Part shown: one piece after another, positions 49,126 to 61,495 of the stretch
Layout: every line of letters starts with the position of its first letter
Position numbering within the stretch: position 1 is the stretch's first letter
From: Helianthus annuus
Taxonomy: Eukaryota; Streptophyta; Magnoliopsida; Asterales; Asteraceae
Length of the DNA: 64,000 nucleotides
NCBI RefSeq assembly: GCF_002127325.2
Contig: NC_035436.2
Span: 110,011,591-110,075,590 of the forward strand
Direction of reading: 5' to 3'
Notes under the pieces: model-generated
Databases searched by the model: none
What the model was told of the DNA's origin: nothing
The model's input: only the letters and a program-made list of their open reading frames with translations
Position numbers and translations under genes: made by a program

Positions 49126-49133
49126 TATAAATA
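49126..49133 (+). promoter_or_regulatory. TATA box of the RPA-like gene
   Basis: TATAAATA, followed by a short leader and a 5'-UTR intron-like interval (GTAAGAAT near 49206 to TTTTATGCAG at 49314) just before the ATG. Confidence 0.5.
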
Positions 49134-51575
49134 TTCTTTAAACATTTCACATTGAAATCAATCTTCTCTACTCAGAACTTTGTCTATCAGTTTTCATAAG
49201 CGTTGGTAAGAATACCATTGACTGTTCTATAAGATATTGATTGATAATTTATTACAATGTGTTAGTATATATTGTTGTTTTTTTTTTCTAATCCTTCATT
49301 TGAATTTTATGCAGAAATGGAACAAGCTGCAATCACACTGTTGAATAATTTGGACCTCAACGTTGATAACTACACCATCAGAATACGCATTGTTTGTTTG
49401 TGGACAAGAGCTGATTTCAATAACGCTAGAAAAGTTTATTGTTATGATATGATAGTCATGGACAGTGAGGTAAGCGTTCATACACTTATGTTATAATTTA
49501 ATTTTATATACTGTTAATTCTTAAAGTACGTATTTTTTGTATAATATAATGTTGTTGTTTGTCAGGGAACAAAAATGCAAGCTTTTGTTTTGGCTAAAAA
49601 CGCATCTGGATATCAACATCTTTTAGAAGAAAAGCGTTGTTTGACGATTCGAAATCCTTCCTTGGGTGAGAATCGTCAGAAGGTCAAGTACGCTAACGGT
49701 GGTTTGAAGATTAACCTTAATAACAACACCGTTGTTGAGGAATGCCACGAGGCTATTGGTTCTGAATGGGGTTTTGATTTTACTCCGTTTGATTCTGTTG
49801 TGGAGGATCCAACAGCTGACAACAAGTTCTTTAAAAGTCCAATTGGTATCATATACAATTAAAACTATATAATACAACATAACACATTTTTTATTTTGTT
49901 GACACTTTTTACCTTTTTTCCCCAGATGTAATTGGTTTTGTGGTCAAAGGTTTTCCCTTTGAGGTGGACATAGAAACTAATAATGGAAAAAACCAGAAGA
50001 AAGTCACCTTTATGCTTGAAGACTTGAAGTATTTATTTATTTTTTCTTCACTTTTATTCCTTATAATATTATGTATTCTAAACTACTACTTTTATTGTTA
50101 ACCTTTTTAATGTTCAGCAATAAGCAGATGTTTGTGACACTTTGGGACGGTTATGCGGATCAAATAATGGAGTATGAGAGCAGTAATCGAGGTGAAAAAA
50201 ATGTCGTCGTAATCATTCAGTTTGGGAAATACATATTCTGGGGAGGTATCGTATTATTTTAAATATATTGTGTTTTTTCTTTACGGTTTCACTTTAAATA
50301 GTTGTTTAAATTAATTAAAAAAATTTATAATTATGTACAGGGCATTTGTCTGTTTATAATTTGTATACCGTCACCCGAGTCTTAATTAACAGTGATATTG
50401 ATGAAGTTGCTGAGTTTAAACAAAGGTTCACTATCCTAATATGTTTTTATAATTTTGTAGGCAGCTCTGTGATTGTAAATAATTATTTTTCATTTTTTAT
50501 TAGATTTATCGAGAAACTTTCTCCCGAAATTTCTTCCAGTTATTCTGGCTTAAGTTCTTCAGTTGTGAAGTCTGCCACTGAAGAGTTCCTTTCTGACTTG
50601 ACTTTTTATCCCATTGGGTCGTTAAACTCAATAGATACGGTAACACGGATAAAAATTGTTTTAATATGTTTTCCTTTATCTATTTTATTATACATTATCT
50701 ATATCTTAAACACAGACGAAGTTTGTTGTCTGTGACAACTCGCAATTTGAACCTACTTTCTGTAACGTTACGTGCTTACGTGAACTGTGTTAATTGAATG
50801 TTATGTTTATTTATATGTGAATGTGTGTTTATGCAAGTGACCCGACCGCACAAGATTCACGAACGCACAACACAAACCCAAACGCACAAGGCCATTTGGG
50901 CCGCATTGCTTGTAACCGGAAGCCATGGGCAGCCCAAGTTGGGTTCGGCCCATCCCCCTAGTCGATTAACACATGATGTGTTGTAACCATTCCACACTTT
51001 TACCATAACATTCTCACACACAAGAACCCTAGTTCTCTGATTCTCTCTCAAACCCGACGGCAAGCACAACCGTTCCCTCGAGGACAATTGTTCGGATCAT
51101 CCTCTCAACCGGTTAGTGTTGGTGTTATTTACTTTGATAGATGATGTTTTGATTGCATATGATTGAGTAAATTCATTAGGGTTCATGCTAGTGGAATCAA
51201 TGATAATAAGTTACATGTTTGTTAATGATGTTTAATGACAATAATCTAGTTAATCGGCTACATGATTATGAAATCGGAATTGTATGATGATGTTAACCGA
51301 TTATCATATCTCCTCCTCGGAATTGTTTGCATAACGATTTAGAATGGAATGAGGGTAATCGGTTGTATGTTGAAGTAATCGGACCGGACCATATGTGTTG
51401 TTTAGATATTGTTATGTTTTGAGCATGTTAGGGTTCATGAGATTTGATGTTAAAAATGCTTGTTTGATTCGTTTGGATTATAGCAAAACTGTTAATTGAT
51501 TTGATTTGAAACTGCCAAATCTGTTTACAACTTGTTACGGAAATCATGGACTACAAATCAGGAAAGTCAGTTACA

Positions 51576-51785
51576 CACCTTGTCTCGACTCGAGACCAAC
51601 ATACCGGCACAAAACAGCACAACTCGAGACCACGGTTGCGGGTCCGGTTGCGACTCGAGACCGTGTAGTCTCGACAAGCACATGACAACTCGAGATCACC
51701 TTGTTGCGTCTCGAGACTTGGAAACCAGGACAACCCGAGACCGCCTAGTCTCGACTCGAGAACGTAGTCTCGACTCGAGACCGTT
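51576..51785 (+). repeat. CTCGAGAC palindrome cluster in TE-J 5' LTR
   Basis: About seven CTCGAGA sites within 210 bp, several as TCTCGACTCGAGAC. The same cluster is at 58885-59092 in the 3' LTR and, diverged, in TE-B. Confidence 0.8.
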
Positions 51786-52058
51786 TACACGTACACTTTG
51801 TCATTGGGCCGCACACTGTTACGAGTTCATCTGATTGGGCCACATATTTGGATTTTGTTTTGTGAAGCTACTGTTGAACTGCTATGCTTATACGTGAATG
51901 CAATGGTCAATACTTGTACACAACTTGTTATAATACGTGTAGAACATACGTGCAAAACTTGTATACAAACCTGACTTGTATGATAAACATGCTAGGACGT
52001 GGTTGATCACATTGTAGCTTAACTGAAACTTTTTGTGTATCATACCGAGCAACCACAG

Positions 52059-52385
52059 GTGAGTTCATTGCATTTTCTCAAGCATGCGTCCCGGTGGTTT
52101 GGGACAACTGGTAAACATTTGGAAGGGAAAACTCTGGGTAAACAATTAAATTGGGTCTTGGTTATTGTACATGGGATTGATCATTACCAATGCTCGGTTA
52201 GGAGCATTGGGGTTGTTAAGGGGCACACTCCCCGGATACATATGGGCACACTCCCTAGGGTATCTAGCATGAGCAACATCGTATGGCAACGTTGAATCGC
52301 ATTAACATACATATGGTAACAAAACCCGTTAACGAAACCTTGAACTCACCAGCATAGTCTGACACACTTGTTTGCATGCTTGTAG
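52059..52385 (+). other. Candidate leader intron in TE-J LTR (327 bp)
   Basis: ACCGAGCAACCACAG then GTGAGTTCATT; acceptor CATGCTTGTAG then GTCATTAACG. The copy in the 3' LTR is 59365-59691, also 327 bp. Confidence 0.5.
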
Positions 52386-52666
52386 GTCATTAACGTTTGG
52401 AACATGGACTTGCTATCTGGGAGTGCTGGAGTGGTCATGGATCGAGGCTCTTGAATTAACTTACATTTGATACATTGGTTTTAAGTATTATTATGAAACA
52501 TTTGCTAAACGATTATTTACATGCTTCCGCTACACAACACTTTGGGAATTGATATTATGTTTTATTTAAGTATTTACCATTGGTTCAATGTGATTAGTGG
52601 CTCGTACTCTGATGCGTAACACGCCTCGCGGGATTTCCGCAGGTGGGATTTTGGGGGTGTTACAGT

Positions 52667-52680
52667 TGGTATCAGAGCCA
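52667..52680 (+). promoter_or_regulatory. TE-J primer-binding site
   Basis: TGGTATCAGAGCCA two bases after the LTR; initiator-Met-tRNA type. The leader then runs to the gag ATG at 53179 without a gene. Confidence 0.9.
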
Positions 52681-53178
52681 CTGGTTATAGTGAACTAGGT
52701 TTTAAAACGTTTTGTAAAACCAGACTATAACCGAACAACTTCGAAAATCGATCATGACACTCAACTCCGGATTGCAAGGTTCGTCTCTCTCTCACTTTAT
52801 ACATTACTTGCTTAGCAGTCACACACTCACAACGTATATGAACTGAAACATTTAACACCATAGTGACTTGATAGTGCGACACTAATCTTCGACTCATGCG
52901 AACCATAGACCTGTGATACCATCTGTTGTGTTGTTTGAACGGGGGAAACTTCGAGCGCAAGCTAAGAGGCTCTGAGATGAACATGCAAATCGCCTTATTA
53001 TTATGGGTGCACACTTAATAATAACGTGGGGTGCATGCAAGTCCCAGTGAGGCTTATCGAGCGTGAGAAGGGTTCTGCCTTACTATGTGTGAACTTGGTA
53101 GTACGTAAATATCAGTATGATACTTGACTTCCATCTCGTTTCGAATTTCTGAATCGGTTCATTTCCAACTATAGAATC

Positions 53179-54500
53179 ATGAGTGGACGAGGACACGGAC
53201 GTGGCAACATCAACATGACTTAGGCTGAGTTGACTGACCTAATCAATACCCGTGTGGCTGAGGCCTTAGCAGCCTATCAAGCTGGTACGGAATGTACCAA
53301 GTACTCTTTACTCTTATACCACGTACACGTCTTTTCACTCCTATAATGTGTTCCCTTTCGTCCTTTAGGTCAGCAAGTGCAACCTCAACCCAACCAGCCT
53401 GCTTGTACATTCAAAATGTTTATGGACTGTAAGCCACAGACCTTCACCGGGACTGAAGGGGCTGTCGGACTTATGAGATGGTTCGAGAAAGCAGAGTCTG
53501 TGTTTGCTATCTGTAACTGTCCCGCTGGGGACAGGGTGAAATATGTTGCGGGTACCTTGGCGGATGGTGCCCTAACGTGGTGGAATGCCCAGGTGCAGTT
53601 GTTGGGCATCGAGGGAGCGAATGCCACAACCTAGGAAGACTTTAAAGAACTGATCAGGGAGGAGTACTGTCCTCGGGATGAAGTCCAGAAGTTGGAAAAC
53701 GAGTACTACGACTTGAAGATGGTTGGATCTGAAGTCGAAGCATATGTGAAGCGATCGTATGAATTGGCCGACATGTGCCCGAACTTGTCCCGGCCTATGT
53801 CTCGGAGGATCGAGTTATTCATCAAAGGGTTGCCTCCGCATGTGAAGAGCTTGGTCACTGCAGCCCATCTCAATGATTTGACACAGATTGTTCGTCTGAC
53901 TCATAAGATTATGGACCAAGAGGTAGAAAGCAATTCGTTACCCCCGCGCATTTCAGCCGCTACTGCTGCCGCCCCCACATCTACTACTATATCTGCTAAT
54001 GATAACAAACGGAAGTGGAACGATTACGACAAAGCATCTAGTGCGGGTCAGACCCAGAAAAGGCCAGACAACTATAGCAATCGCGGCACCAGCCAGTCGT
54101 CTTCTGTCAACCAAGGCCAAGGGGGTAGCCAAAGTCAGGGTCAGTATGTGGGGAGGAAGCCACGGTGTAACAAGTGTGGCTATCATCATTTCGGGCCGTG
54201 TGGTCGGACCTGTAACAGGTGTGGTAAGGCGGGCCATGAGGCCAGGGATTGTAGGGCCTCCCAGCCCAAACACCAGCAGCAACAGAACCAGCAAAACCAG
54301 AGGCAACAGGGACAACCACCTCAGCAGAACCAGGGTTTCAGGAAGGGGTGCTATCAGTGTGGTGACGAGGGCCACTTTAAGCGGGACTACCCTCAGCTAA
54401 ACTAGAACGCTAACGACAACAACCGCCCAAATGATAACAATGCTGGGAACAACAACAACAACAACAACGGCAACAACGGGGGTAATGGTGCTCGAGGCAG
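53179..54500 (+). pseudogene. gag: TE-J gag with intron-like interval, broken
   Basis: ATG 53179 (MSGRGHGRGNINMT), then an in-frame TAG at 53221. A GT-AG interval of 84 bp (53285-53368), containing an in-frame TAA, separates the first part from the QPACTFKMFMDCKP block. Further stops: TAG in place of Trp at 53632 and TAG in place of Gln at 54403. Two knuckles are visible: CNRCGKAGHEARDC and CYQCGDEGHFKRDY, where the last Cys has become Tyr. The Gln/Asn-rich linker is typical. It is the structural protein of the particle; not functional here. Confidence 0.85.
53285..53368 (+). other. Candidate gag intron in TE-J (84 bp)
   Basis: GCTG then GTACGGAATG; acceptor TTTCGTCCTTTAG then GTCAG. Phase 1, as in TE-D. 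TE-A gag is continuous at this point. Confidence 0.5.
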
Positions 54501-57500
54501 AGTGTTCCAGCTCGGAGCAGGGGATGCCAGGAATGACGGCAACGTTGTAACTGGTACGTTTTCTGTTAACAATCGTATTGCTTCTGTATTATTTGATTCG
54601 GGTGCCGATTGGAGTTACGTGTCCCTAGAGTTTAGTCAACGATTAGGGATAACCCCAACACCTTTAGAAGTTAAACAAGTAGTAGAACTAGCAGATGGTA
54701 AAACGATAGAAGCCTCGAATGTCCTTTTTGGGTGCAAACTAGATCTCATGGGTCAAGTGTTTGATATTGATCTCCTTCCCGTTACGCTCGGTAGTTTTGA
54801 CATAGTGGTTGTCTAAGAACCAAGCAGAAATTTTGTGTAAAGAGAAGATCGTGCGTATCCCTCTCCCTGATGGGGAGACATTATTAGTTCAAGGGCATCG
54901 TAGTGGGACGATGGTTGGTATTATCTCGGCCATGCGTGCACAGCAATATCTGCAAAAGGGGTATCCTGCAATGTTAGCGTTAGTCACTAACGCTCAGTCT
55001 GAGGAGAGAAAGATCGAAGACTTGCCAGTGGTGCGAGACTTCGCCGATGTGTTTCCAGAGGAGCTACCAGGGTTACCCCCTCACCGTCAAGTAGAATTTC
55101 AGATTGATCTTGCACCAGGAGCAGCTCCAATTGCACGTGCTCCTTACCGTTTGGCACCAGGGGAATTGCAAGAACTGTCTAACCAACTGCAAGAATTGTT
55201 GGATAGGGGTTTCATTCGACCCAGTTCTTCGCCTTGGGGAGCCCCAGTTCTGTTCGTAAAGAAGAAAGACGGGTCATTCCGTATGTGTATCGACTATCGA
55301 GAGCTCAACAAGGTGACCATTAAGAACCGCTATCCGTTACCACGCATCGACGACTTGTTTGACCAGCTGCAAGGGTCAAGTTTCTATTCCAAGATCGACT
55401 TAAGATCGGGATATCACCAGGTAAGGGTTAGGGAAGAGGATGTTCCCAAGACAGCCTTTCGAACGCGCTACGGACACTATGAGTTTTTGGTCATGCCGTT
55501 TGGATTGACCAATGCACCAGCGGTTTTCATGGATCTCATGAACCGCGTATGTAAGCCATATCTCGACGAGTTTGTTATAGTGTTTATTGACGACATCTTA
55601 GTCTATTCCAAGAACAAGGAGGATCACGAGCGTCACCTACGTCTCATCTTGGAACTTTTGAGAAGGGAACAGCTGTATGCGAAATTTTCTAAGTGCGACT
55701 TTTGGATTCGAGAAGTGCATTTCCTTGGGCACGTTGTTAACGAGAAAGGGATACATGTGGATCCTGCAAAGGTGGATGCAGTTAAGAATTGGGCGGCACC
55801 AAAGACTCCGTCTGAGGTGCGACAATTTCTTGGTCTCGCAGGGTATTATCGAAGGTTTATTAGAGATTTCTCGAAAATCGCACAACCTCTCACCTCGTTG
55901 ACACAGAAGAACACGGTATACTCTTGGGGAACGAAGCAGGAAGAGGCCTTCCAGTTGTTAAAACAGAAACTTTGAAGTGCACCGATCTTGTCGTTACCAG
56001 AGGGAACCGAAGATTTTGTGGTCTATTGTGATGCTTCGATTCAGGGTCTCGGTTGCGTGTTGATGCAACGCGAGAAGGTGATAGCTTATGCTTCTCGTCA
56101 GCTGAAGGTGCACGAGAAGAACTACACGACACACGACTTGGAGCTAGGAGCGGTGGTATTTGCGTTGAAGATTTGGAGGCACTATCTGTACGGTACCAAA
56201 TGCACCATCTACACCGACCATAGGAGTCTCCAGCACATCTTCGACCAGAAAGAGTTGAATATGCGACAACGACGATGGGTGGAATTATTGAACGATTATG
56301 AATGTGCCATCAAGTATCATCCGGGCAAGGCAAACGTCGTAGCCGACGCCCTCAGCAGAAAGGATAATGCACCTAGGCATGTGCGAGCATTGCAACTCAC
56401 GATCCAGTCCAACCTTCCTTCCCAGATACGAGACGCTTAGTTAGAAGCGTTGAAACCAGAGAACGTTCGAGCTGAAGCTTTACGTGGCTCGAGGAAACGA
56501 CTAGAACGAAAGGGAGACGGTGCTTACTACGTAACTGGACGCATTTGGGTCCCATTCTTTGGCAACTTATGAGAACTTGTAATGGAAGAGGCACATAAAT
56601 CACGCTACTCTGTACATCCTGGATCAGATAAGATGTACCACGACTTGAAAACTACCTACTGGTGGCCCAGCATGAAGGCTCATATAGCAACCTACGTCAG
56701 CAAATGTTTGACTTGTGCTAAAGTCAAAGCCGAACATCAAAAGCCCTCGGGTCTACTGCAGCAACCAGAGATACCCACATGGAAGTGGGAACAGATCGCC
56801 ATGGATTTCGTGACAGGGCTACCCCGAACTCAGGCTGGGAATGATACCATTTGGGTGATTGTTGATCGCCTTACGAAGTCAGCACATTTCTTAGCAATCA
56901 AGGAAACAGACAAATTCTCTCAGCTGGCAGCAGTGTATCTTAAGGAGGTGGTTTCTAGGCATGGGGTGCCAACTTCTATCATTTCAGACCGAGATCCGCG
57001 TTTCACTTCTGAGTTATGGCAGTCAATGCATAAATCGTTCGGTTCCCAACTCGACATGAGTACCGCTTATCACCCGCAGACGGATGGTCAAAGCGAGCGC
57101 ACCATCCAGACACTTGAAGACATGTTGCGGGCGTGTGTGATTGATTTTGGGAAAGGGTGGGAGAAACATTTGCCATTGATAGAGTTCTCCTACAACAACA
57201 GCTACCATACAAGTATTAAGACAGCTCCGTTCGAAGCATTGTACGGACGGAAATGTCGTTCACCTCTCTGCTGGCTTGAGGTGGGTAATAGTCAGATCAC
57301 AGGCCCTGAGTTTGTGCTTGAAGCATCAGAAAGCATTGTGCAGATCCGAAACCGTATGGCCGCAGCTCGCGATCGCCAGAAAAGCTACGCTGACAAGCGT
57401 AGTAAACCGCTGGAATTTGAAGTTAATGACCGCGTTATGTTAAAGGTTTCACCCTGGAAGGGTGTGGTGCGTTTTGGGAAACGCGGCAAACTAAACCCTC

Positions 57501-57955
57501 GTTATGTAGGACCATTCAAAATTGTAGAACGGATTGGAAAGGTGGCCTACAGGTTGGAATTACCGGCTGAGTTAGGTAATGTCCATGATGTATTTCACGT
57601 ATCGCAGTTAAAGAAGTGTTTGGTTGATGAAACACTACTAGTACCATTTCAAGAGCTGAAGATAGACGACAAATTGCAGTTTGTCGAAGAACCAATTGAG
57701 ATTATGGATCGGGAAGTTAAAGTTCGTAAACACAGTCGTATACCGATTGTGAGAGTTCAGTGGAACTCAAGGCGTGGTCCAGAGTTCACATGGGAATGCG
57801 AGGACCAGATGAAACTTAAGTATCCACATTTGTTCCCCAAAGATCAGGCAAAACCTAGCAAACTTAATGTTGATGCAACTAGTGAATTTCGGGACGAAAT
57901 TCCCATTCAAGTTGGGGAGGATGTGACACCCCAGGAAAACCAGCAAACGATATAA
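54501..57955 (+). pseudogene. pol: TE-J pol: protease, RT, RNase H, integrase, chromodomain
   Basis: Protease with intact DSGAD (near 54597). A deletion of about 14 bp near 54810 removes the GMDWL region and shifts frame. RT (55240-55850, FIDDIL near 55588), TGA at 55973, RNase H (55990-56380), TAG near 56438 and TGA near 56570, then a long open part: HHCC finger (56605-56720), D (DFVTGLP), D (SDRDPRF), E (GQSERT) all present, and a chromodomain (57660-57830). The C-terminus overlaps the first hairpin module. Compared with TE-A the integrase triad is whole, but upstream stops prevent a full polyprotein. Confidence 0.88.
57885..57931 (+). promoter_or_regulatory. TE-J internal hairpin/pseudo-polypurine module
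   Basis: GAATTTCG-GGA-CGAAATTC, then GTTGGGGAGGA and TGTGACACCCC, within the pol C-terminus. Confidence 0.75.
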
Positions 57956-57991
57956 CTTACCTAGCTTTAACTTATCTAGCTTTCTCAGTGA

Positions 57992-58044
57992 GTGCGTACC
58001 AAATTTCGGGACGAAATTTCTTTTTAGTTGGGGATACTGTGACA
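57992..58044 (+). promoter_or_regulatory. TE-J polypurine tract with hairpin
   Basis: AAATTTCG-GGA-CGAAATTT, then AGTTGGGGATAC and the LTR start at 58038. The outer pair is A-T where the internal module has G-C. Confidence 0.8.
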
Positions 58045-59970
58045 ACTCGCAATTTGAACCTACTTTCTGTAACGTTACGTGCTTACATGAACTGTGTTAA
58101 TTGAATGTTATGTTTATTTATATGTGAATGTGTGTTTATGCAAGTGACCCGACCACACAAGATTCACGAACGCACAACACAAACCCAAACGCACAAGGCC
58201 ATTTGGGCCGCATTGCTTGTAACCGGAAGCCATGGGCAGCCCAAGTTGGGTTCGGCCCATCCCCCTAGTCGATTAACACATGATGTGTTGTAACCATTCC
58301 ACACTTTTACCATAACATTCTCACACACAAGAACCCTAGTTCTCTGATTCTCTCTCAAACCCGACGGCAAGCACAACCGTTCCCTCGAGGACAATTGTTC
58401 GGATCATCCTCTCAACCGGTTAGTGTTGGTGTTATTTACTTTGATAGATGATGTTTTGATTGCATATGATTGAGTAAATTCATTAGGGTTCATGCTAGTG
58501 GAATCAATGATAATAAGTTACATGTTTGTTAATGATGTTTAATGACAATATTCTAGTTAATCGGCTACATGATTATGAAATCGGAATTGTATGATGATGT
58601 TAACCGATTATCATATCTCCTCCTCGGAATTGTCTGCATAACGATTTAGAATGGAATGAGGGTAATCGTTGTATGTTGAAGTAATCGGACCGGACCATAT
58701 GTGTTGTTTAGATATTGTTATGTTTTGAGCATGTTAGGGTTCATGAGATTTGATGTTAAAAATGCTTGTTTGATTCGTTTGGATTATAGCAAAACTGTTA
58801 ATTGATTTGATTTGAAACTGCCAAATCTGTTTACAACTTGTTACGGAAATCATGGACTACAAATCAGGAAAGTCAGTTACACACCTTGTCTCGACTCGAG
58901 ACCAACATACCGGCACAAAACAGCACAACTCGAGACCACGGTTGCGGGTCCGGTTGCGACTCGAGACCGTGTAGTCTCGACAAGCACATGACAACTCGAG
59001 ATCACCTTGTTGCGACTCGAGACTTGGAAACCAGGACAACCCGAGACCGCCTAGTCTCGACTCGAGAACGTAGTCTCGACTCGAGACCGTTTACACGTAC
59101 ACTTTGTCATTGGGCCGCACACTGTTACGAGTTCATCTGATTGGGCCACATATTTGGATTTTGTTTTGTGAAGCTACTGTTGAACTGCTATGCTTATACG
59201 TGAATGCAATGGTCAATACTTGTACACAACTTGTTACAATACGTGTAGAACATACGTGCAAAACTTGTATACAAACCTGACTTGTATGATAAATATGCTA
59301 GGACGTGGTTGATCACATTGTAGCTTAACTGAACCTTTTTGTGTATCATACCGAGCAACCCCAGGTGAGTTCATTGCATTTTCTCAAGCATGCGTCCCGG
59401 TGGTTTGGGACAACTGGTAAACATTTGGAAGGGAAAACTCTGGGTAAACAATTAAATTGGGTCTTGGTTATTGTACATGGGATCGATCATTACCAATGCT
59501 CGGTTAGGAGCATTGGGGTTGTTAAGGGGCACACTCCCCGGATACATATGGGCACACTCCCTAGGGTATCTAGCATGAGCAACATCGTATGGCAACGTTG
59601 AATCACATTAACATACATATGGTAACAAAACCCGTTAACGAAACCTTGAACTCACCAGCGTAGTCTGACACACTTGTTTGCATGCTTGTAGGTCATTAAC
59701 GTTTGGAACATGGACTTGCTATCTGGGAGTGCTGGAGTGGTCATGGATCGAGGCTCTTGAATTAACTTACATTTGATACATTGGTTTTAAGTATTATTAT
59801 GAAACATTTGCTAAACGATTATTTACATGCTTCCGCTACACAACACTTTGGGAATTGATATTATGTTTTATTTAAGTATTTACCATTGGTTCAATGTGAT
59901 TGGTGGCTCGTACTCTGATGCGTAACACGCCTCGCGGGATTTCCGCAGGTGGGATTTTGGGGGTGTTACA
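58038..59970 (+). repeat. 3' LTR of TE-J
   Basis: 1933 bp, nearly identical to 50731-52664; right border followed by TTGTC. Confidence 0.95.
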
Positions 59971-60847
59971 TTGTCATTGTTGGGACTATCAAGAGTTTTG
60001 CATCGAACAATGAGTGGTTTTACAACGCGTGCACAACCTGCAACAAAAAGGTTTCAACCATTACTGTTGTTAAAGAGAAGCAGGATGGTACTGATGGTTT
60101 TGAAGAGGTTACTGTCTTGGAATGCAAGACTGATGTTTGTAATACAAAGAACGTTTCATCAATTCCAAGGTAAATATTATCCATGTTAAGTTTTGTTTGT
60201 CAAAAAAGGTAAATCTCATTAATATATTTTGCAGAATTAGGCTTTATATACGTGTGCAAGATTGTACTGGTATTGTGAGTCTGACATTGTTTGAGCGTGA
60301 GGTGACACAACTTTTGAAGGTTAATGCTAATCAGCTTTTAGACAACAACATTGAAGTATGTACTAAATAATTCATTTTATCATATTTATGGATATTATAC
60401 AACAGTAAAGTATATTTTGCTTTTCAACAGTTAGCAAACGAAGGAAGCTTTCCAAAGGAGCTAAATTCTTTACTCAATATGAAGTTAGCGTTCAAGATTG
60501 CTGTTTCTTCTTTTAACATTAGCAAGAAGTCTGATGGCTACTCAATCTCCAAGATGACTAATAACCCGGTGGTTTTGTCCGAGCTTGATTACCATTTTGA
60601 CACTATTCAGGTATATTTATTCCAATTCACCTTTGTACTATTATTACAATTTGCCAACAATGTTTAACTATTAATTATTATCATTTTTGTTTTTTTACTT
60701 TTTAAAAAAAAATCAGCCTATTGATGAGGAAGCCGTCAATGTCGAACCATCCGATTCAAATCGTAATGATGATTTGCCTGTTAAGGTTTACTATCCTTTA
60801 CCTTATATATGATTGTTGCATCTGGATCCGCCACTGCAGATTACCAA

Positions 60848-61495
60848 CGGTACCAGACGTGAAAGAAGAACCAATGGTCGTGGTTTTCGATACGCTTTAA
60901 CCTCATGGAAGAAGTTCATGAAAGCCGCTCGAATTAAGGTCCGTGACCAGGTTCACTATTCTTTTGATGAAAATCAGTAGCTTTTGAGTGTTGAGAGTGT
61001 TGTACCTTACGTTAGCCGTAGTAATTAGTTATATGACAATTATGGCATGTTTTTTGCCTTTCAAGTTTTTTGGTTTTAACATTGGTTTTGTTCTAGAATT
61101 TCAAGTTTTTATATAATTTTCATCTTAATTCTTATTTTAACCACTATATGCCATGACTTAAAAGTTTAATCTATTATTTTAGTAATTTTTATTCCCACTA
61201 TAACATTTTATGATAGATCAAAAACGATATACAAACTACTTTTATGGATAAAATTAAATTGATATATTCGCATATAAACATTGCTGATTATTGTTTACAA
61301 CTAAATATAGTGTTTATAAAGTCACTGTTCAATGTGTTATATATATCTAATAAATCTACACATATTATATATATCAAAAAACGATATATAAACTAATTTC
61401 GCATATATAAAGATTTTAATATTAAGGTATTCAGATAATATTAAGGTATTCAGATAATATTAAGGTATTCATAAAATAGTATTATGAACTTAGTA
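60848..61495 (+). repeat. Shared terminal exon and 3' tail, copy 2
   Basis: Direct copy of 47784-48410. It differs by a premature TAG at 60978, a few substitutions, and one more 19-20-bp unit of TTAAGGTATTCAGATAATA near its end. Confidence 0.85.

Larger units (their letters stand above)
50731..52664 (+). repeat. 5' LTR of TE-J
   Basis: TGTGACAACT to GGGGTGTTACA. It contains a CTCGAGAC cluster (51576-51785) and a candidate leader intron (52059-52385). I see no canonical TATA box. Confidence 0.95.
50731..59970 (+). mobile_element. TE-J: complete Tekay-like Ty3 element with TTGTC target duplication
   Basis: LTRs 50731-52664 and 58038-59970 (1934 and 1933 bp, about 14 differences by eye). Flanking TTGTC at 50726-50730 and 59971-59975. 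PBS 52667-52680, polypurine tract 58026-58037. It has both LTRs and all domains but many stops, so it is full-length and non-autonomous. Confidence 0.95.
49317..60980 (+). pseudogene. RPA1-like single-strand DNA-binding protein gene, 11 exons, split by TE-J
   Basis: Exons: 49317-49469, 49566-49845, 49926-50028, 50118-50245, 50341-50425, 50504-50639, 50716-50730 joined to 59976-60169, 60235-60355, 60431-60610, 60717-60785, 60840-60980. All introns are GT-AG and phases match; the total is 1605 nt (535 codons with stop). Residues 1-145 and 146-295 look like two OB folds; 296-465 resemble RPA70 DBD-C with a C4 ribbon (Cys319, 322, 350, 355). The last part adds a B3-like piece (TSWKKFMKAARIK). RPA coats single-stranded DNA in replication and repair; plant Helitrons often carry RPA-like genes. 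Apart from the 9.24 kb TE-J in exon 7 I see no damage, so the break is recent. The final TAG (60978) is a Gln codon in the copy-1 exon. Confidence 0.75.

Noticed and set aside
50798..51087. Short frames on both strands repeated at 58105-58394
   Set aside because: They repeat because they are in the two TE-J LTRs; no domain.
53953..54375. 140-aa minus-strand frame in TE-J gag
   Set aside because: Antisense of the Gln/Asn-rich nucleocapsid linker; low complexity.
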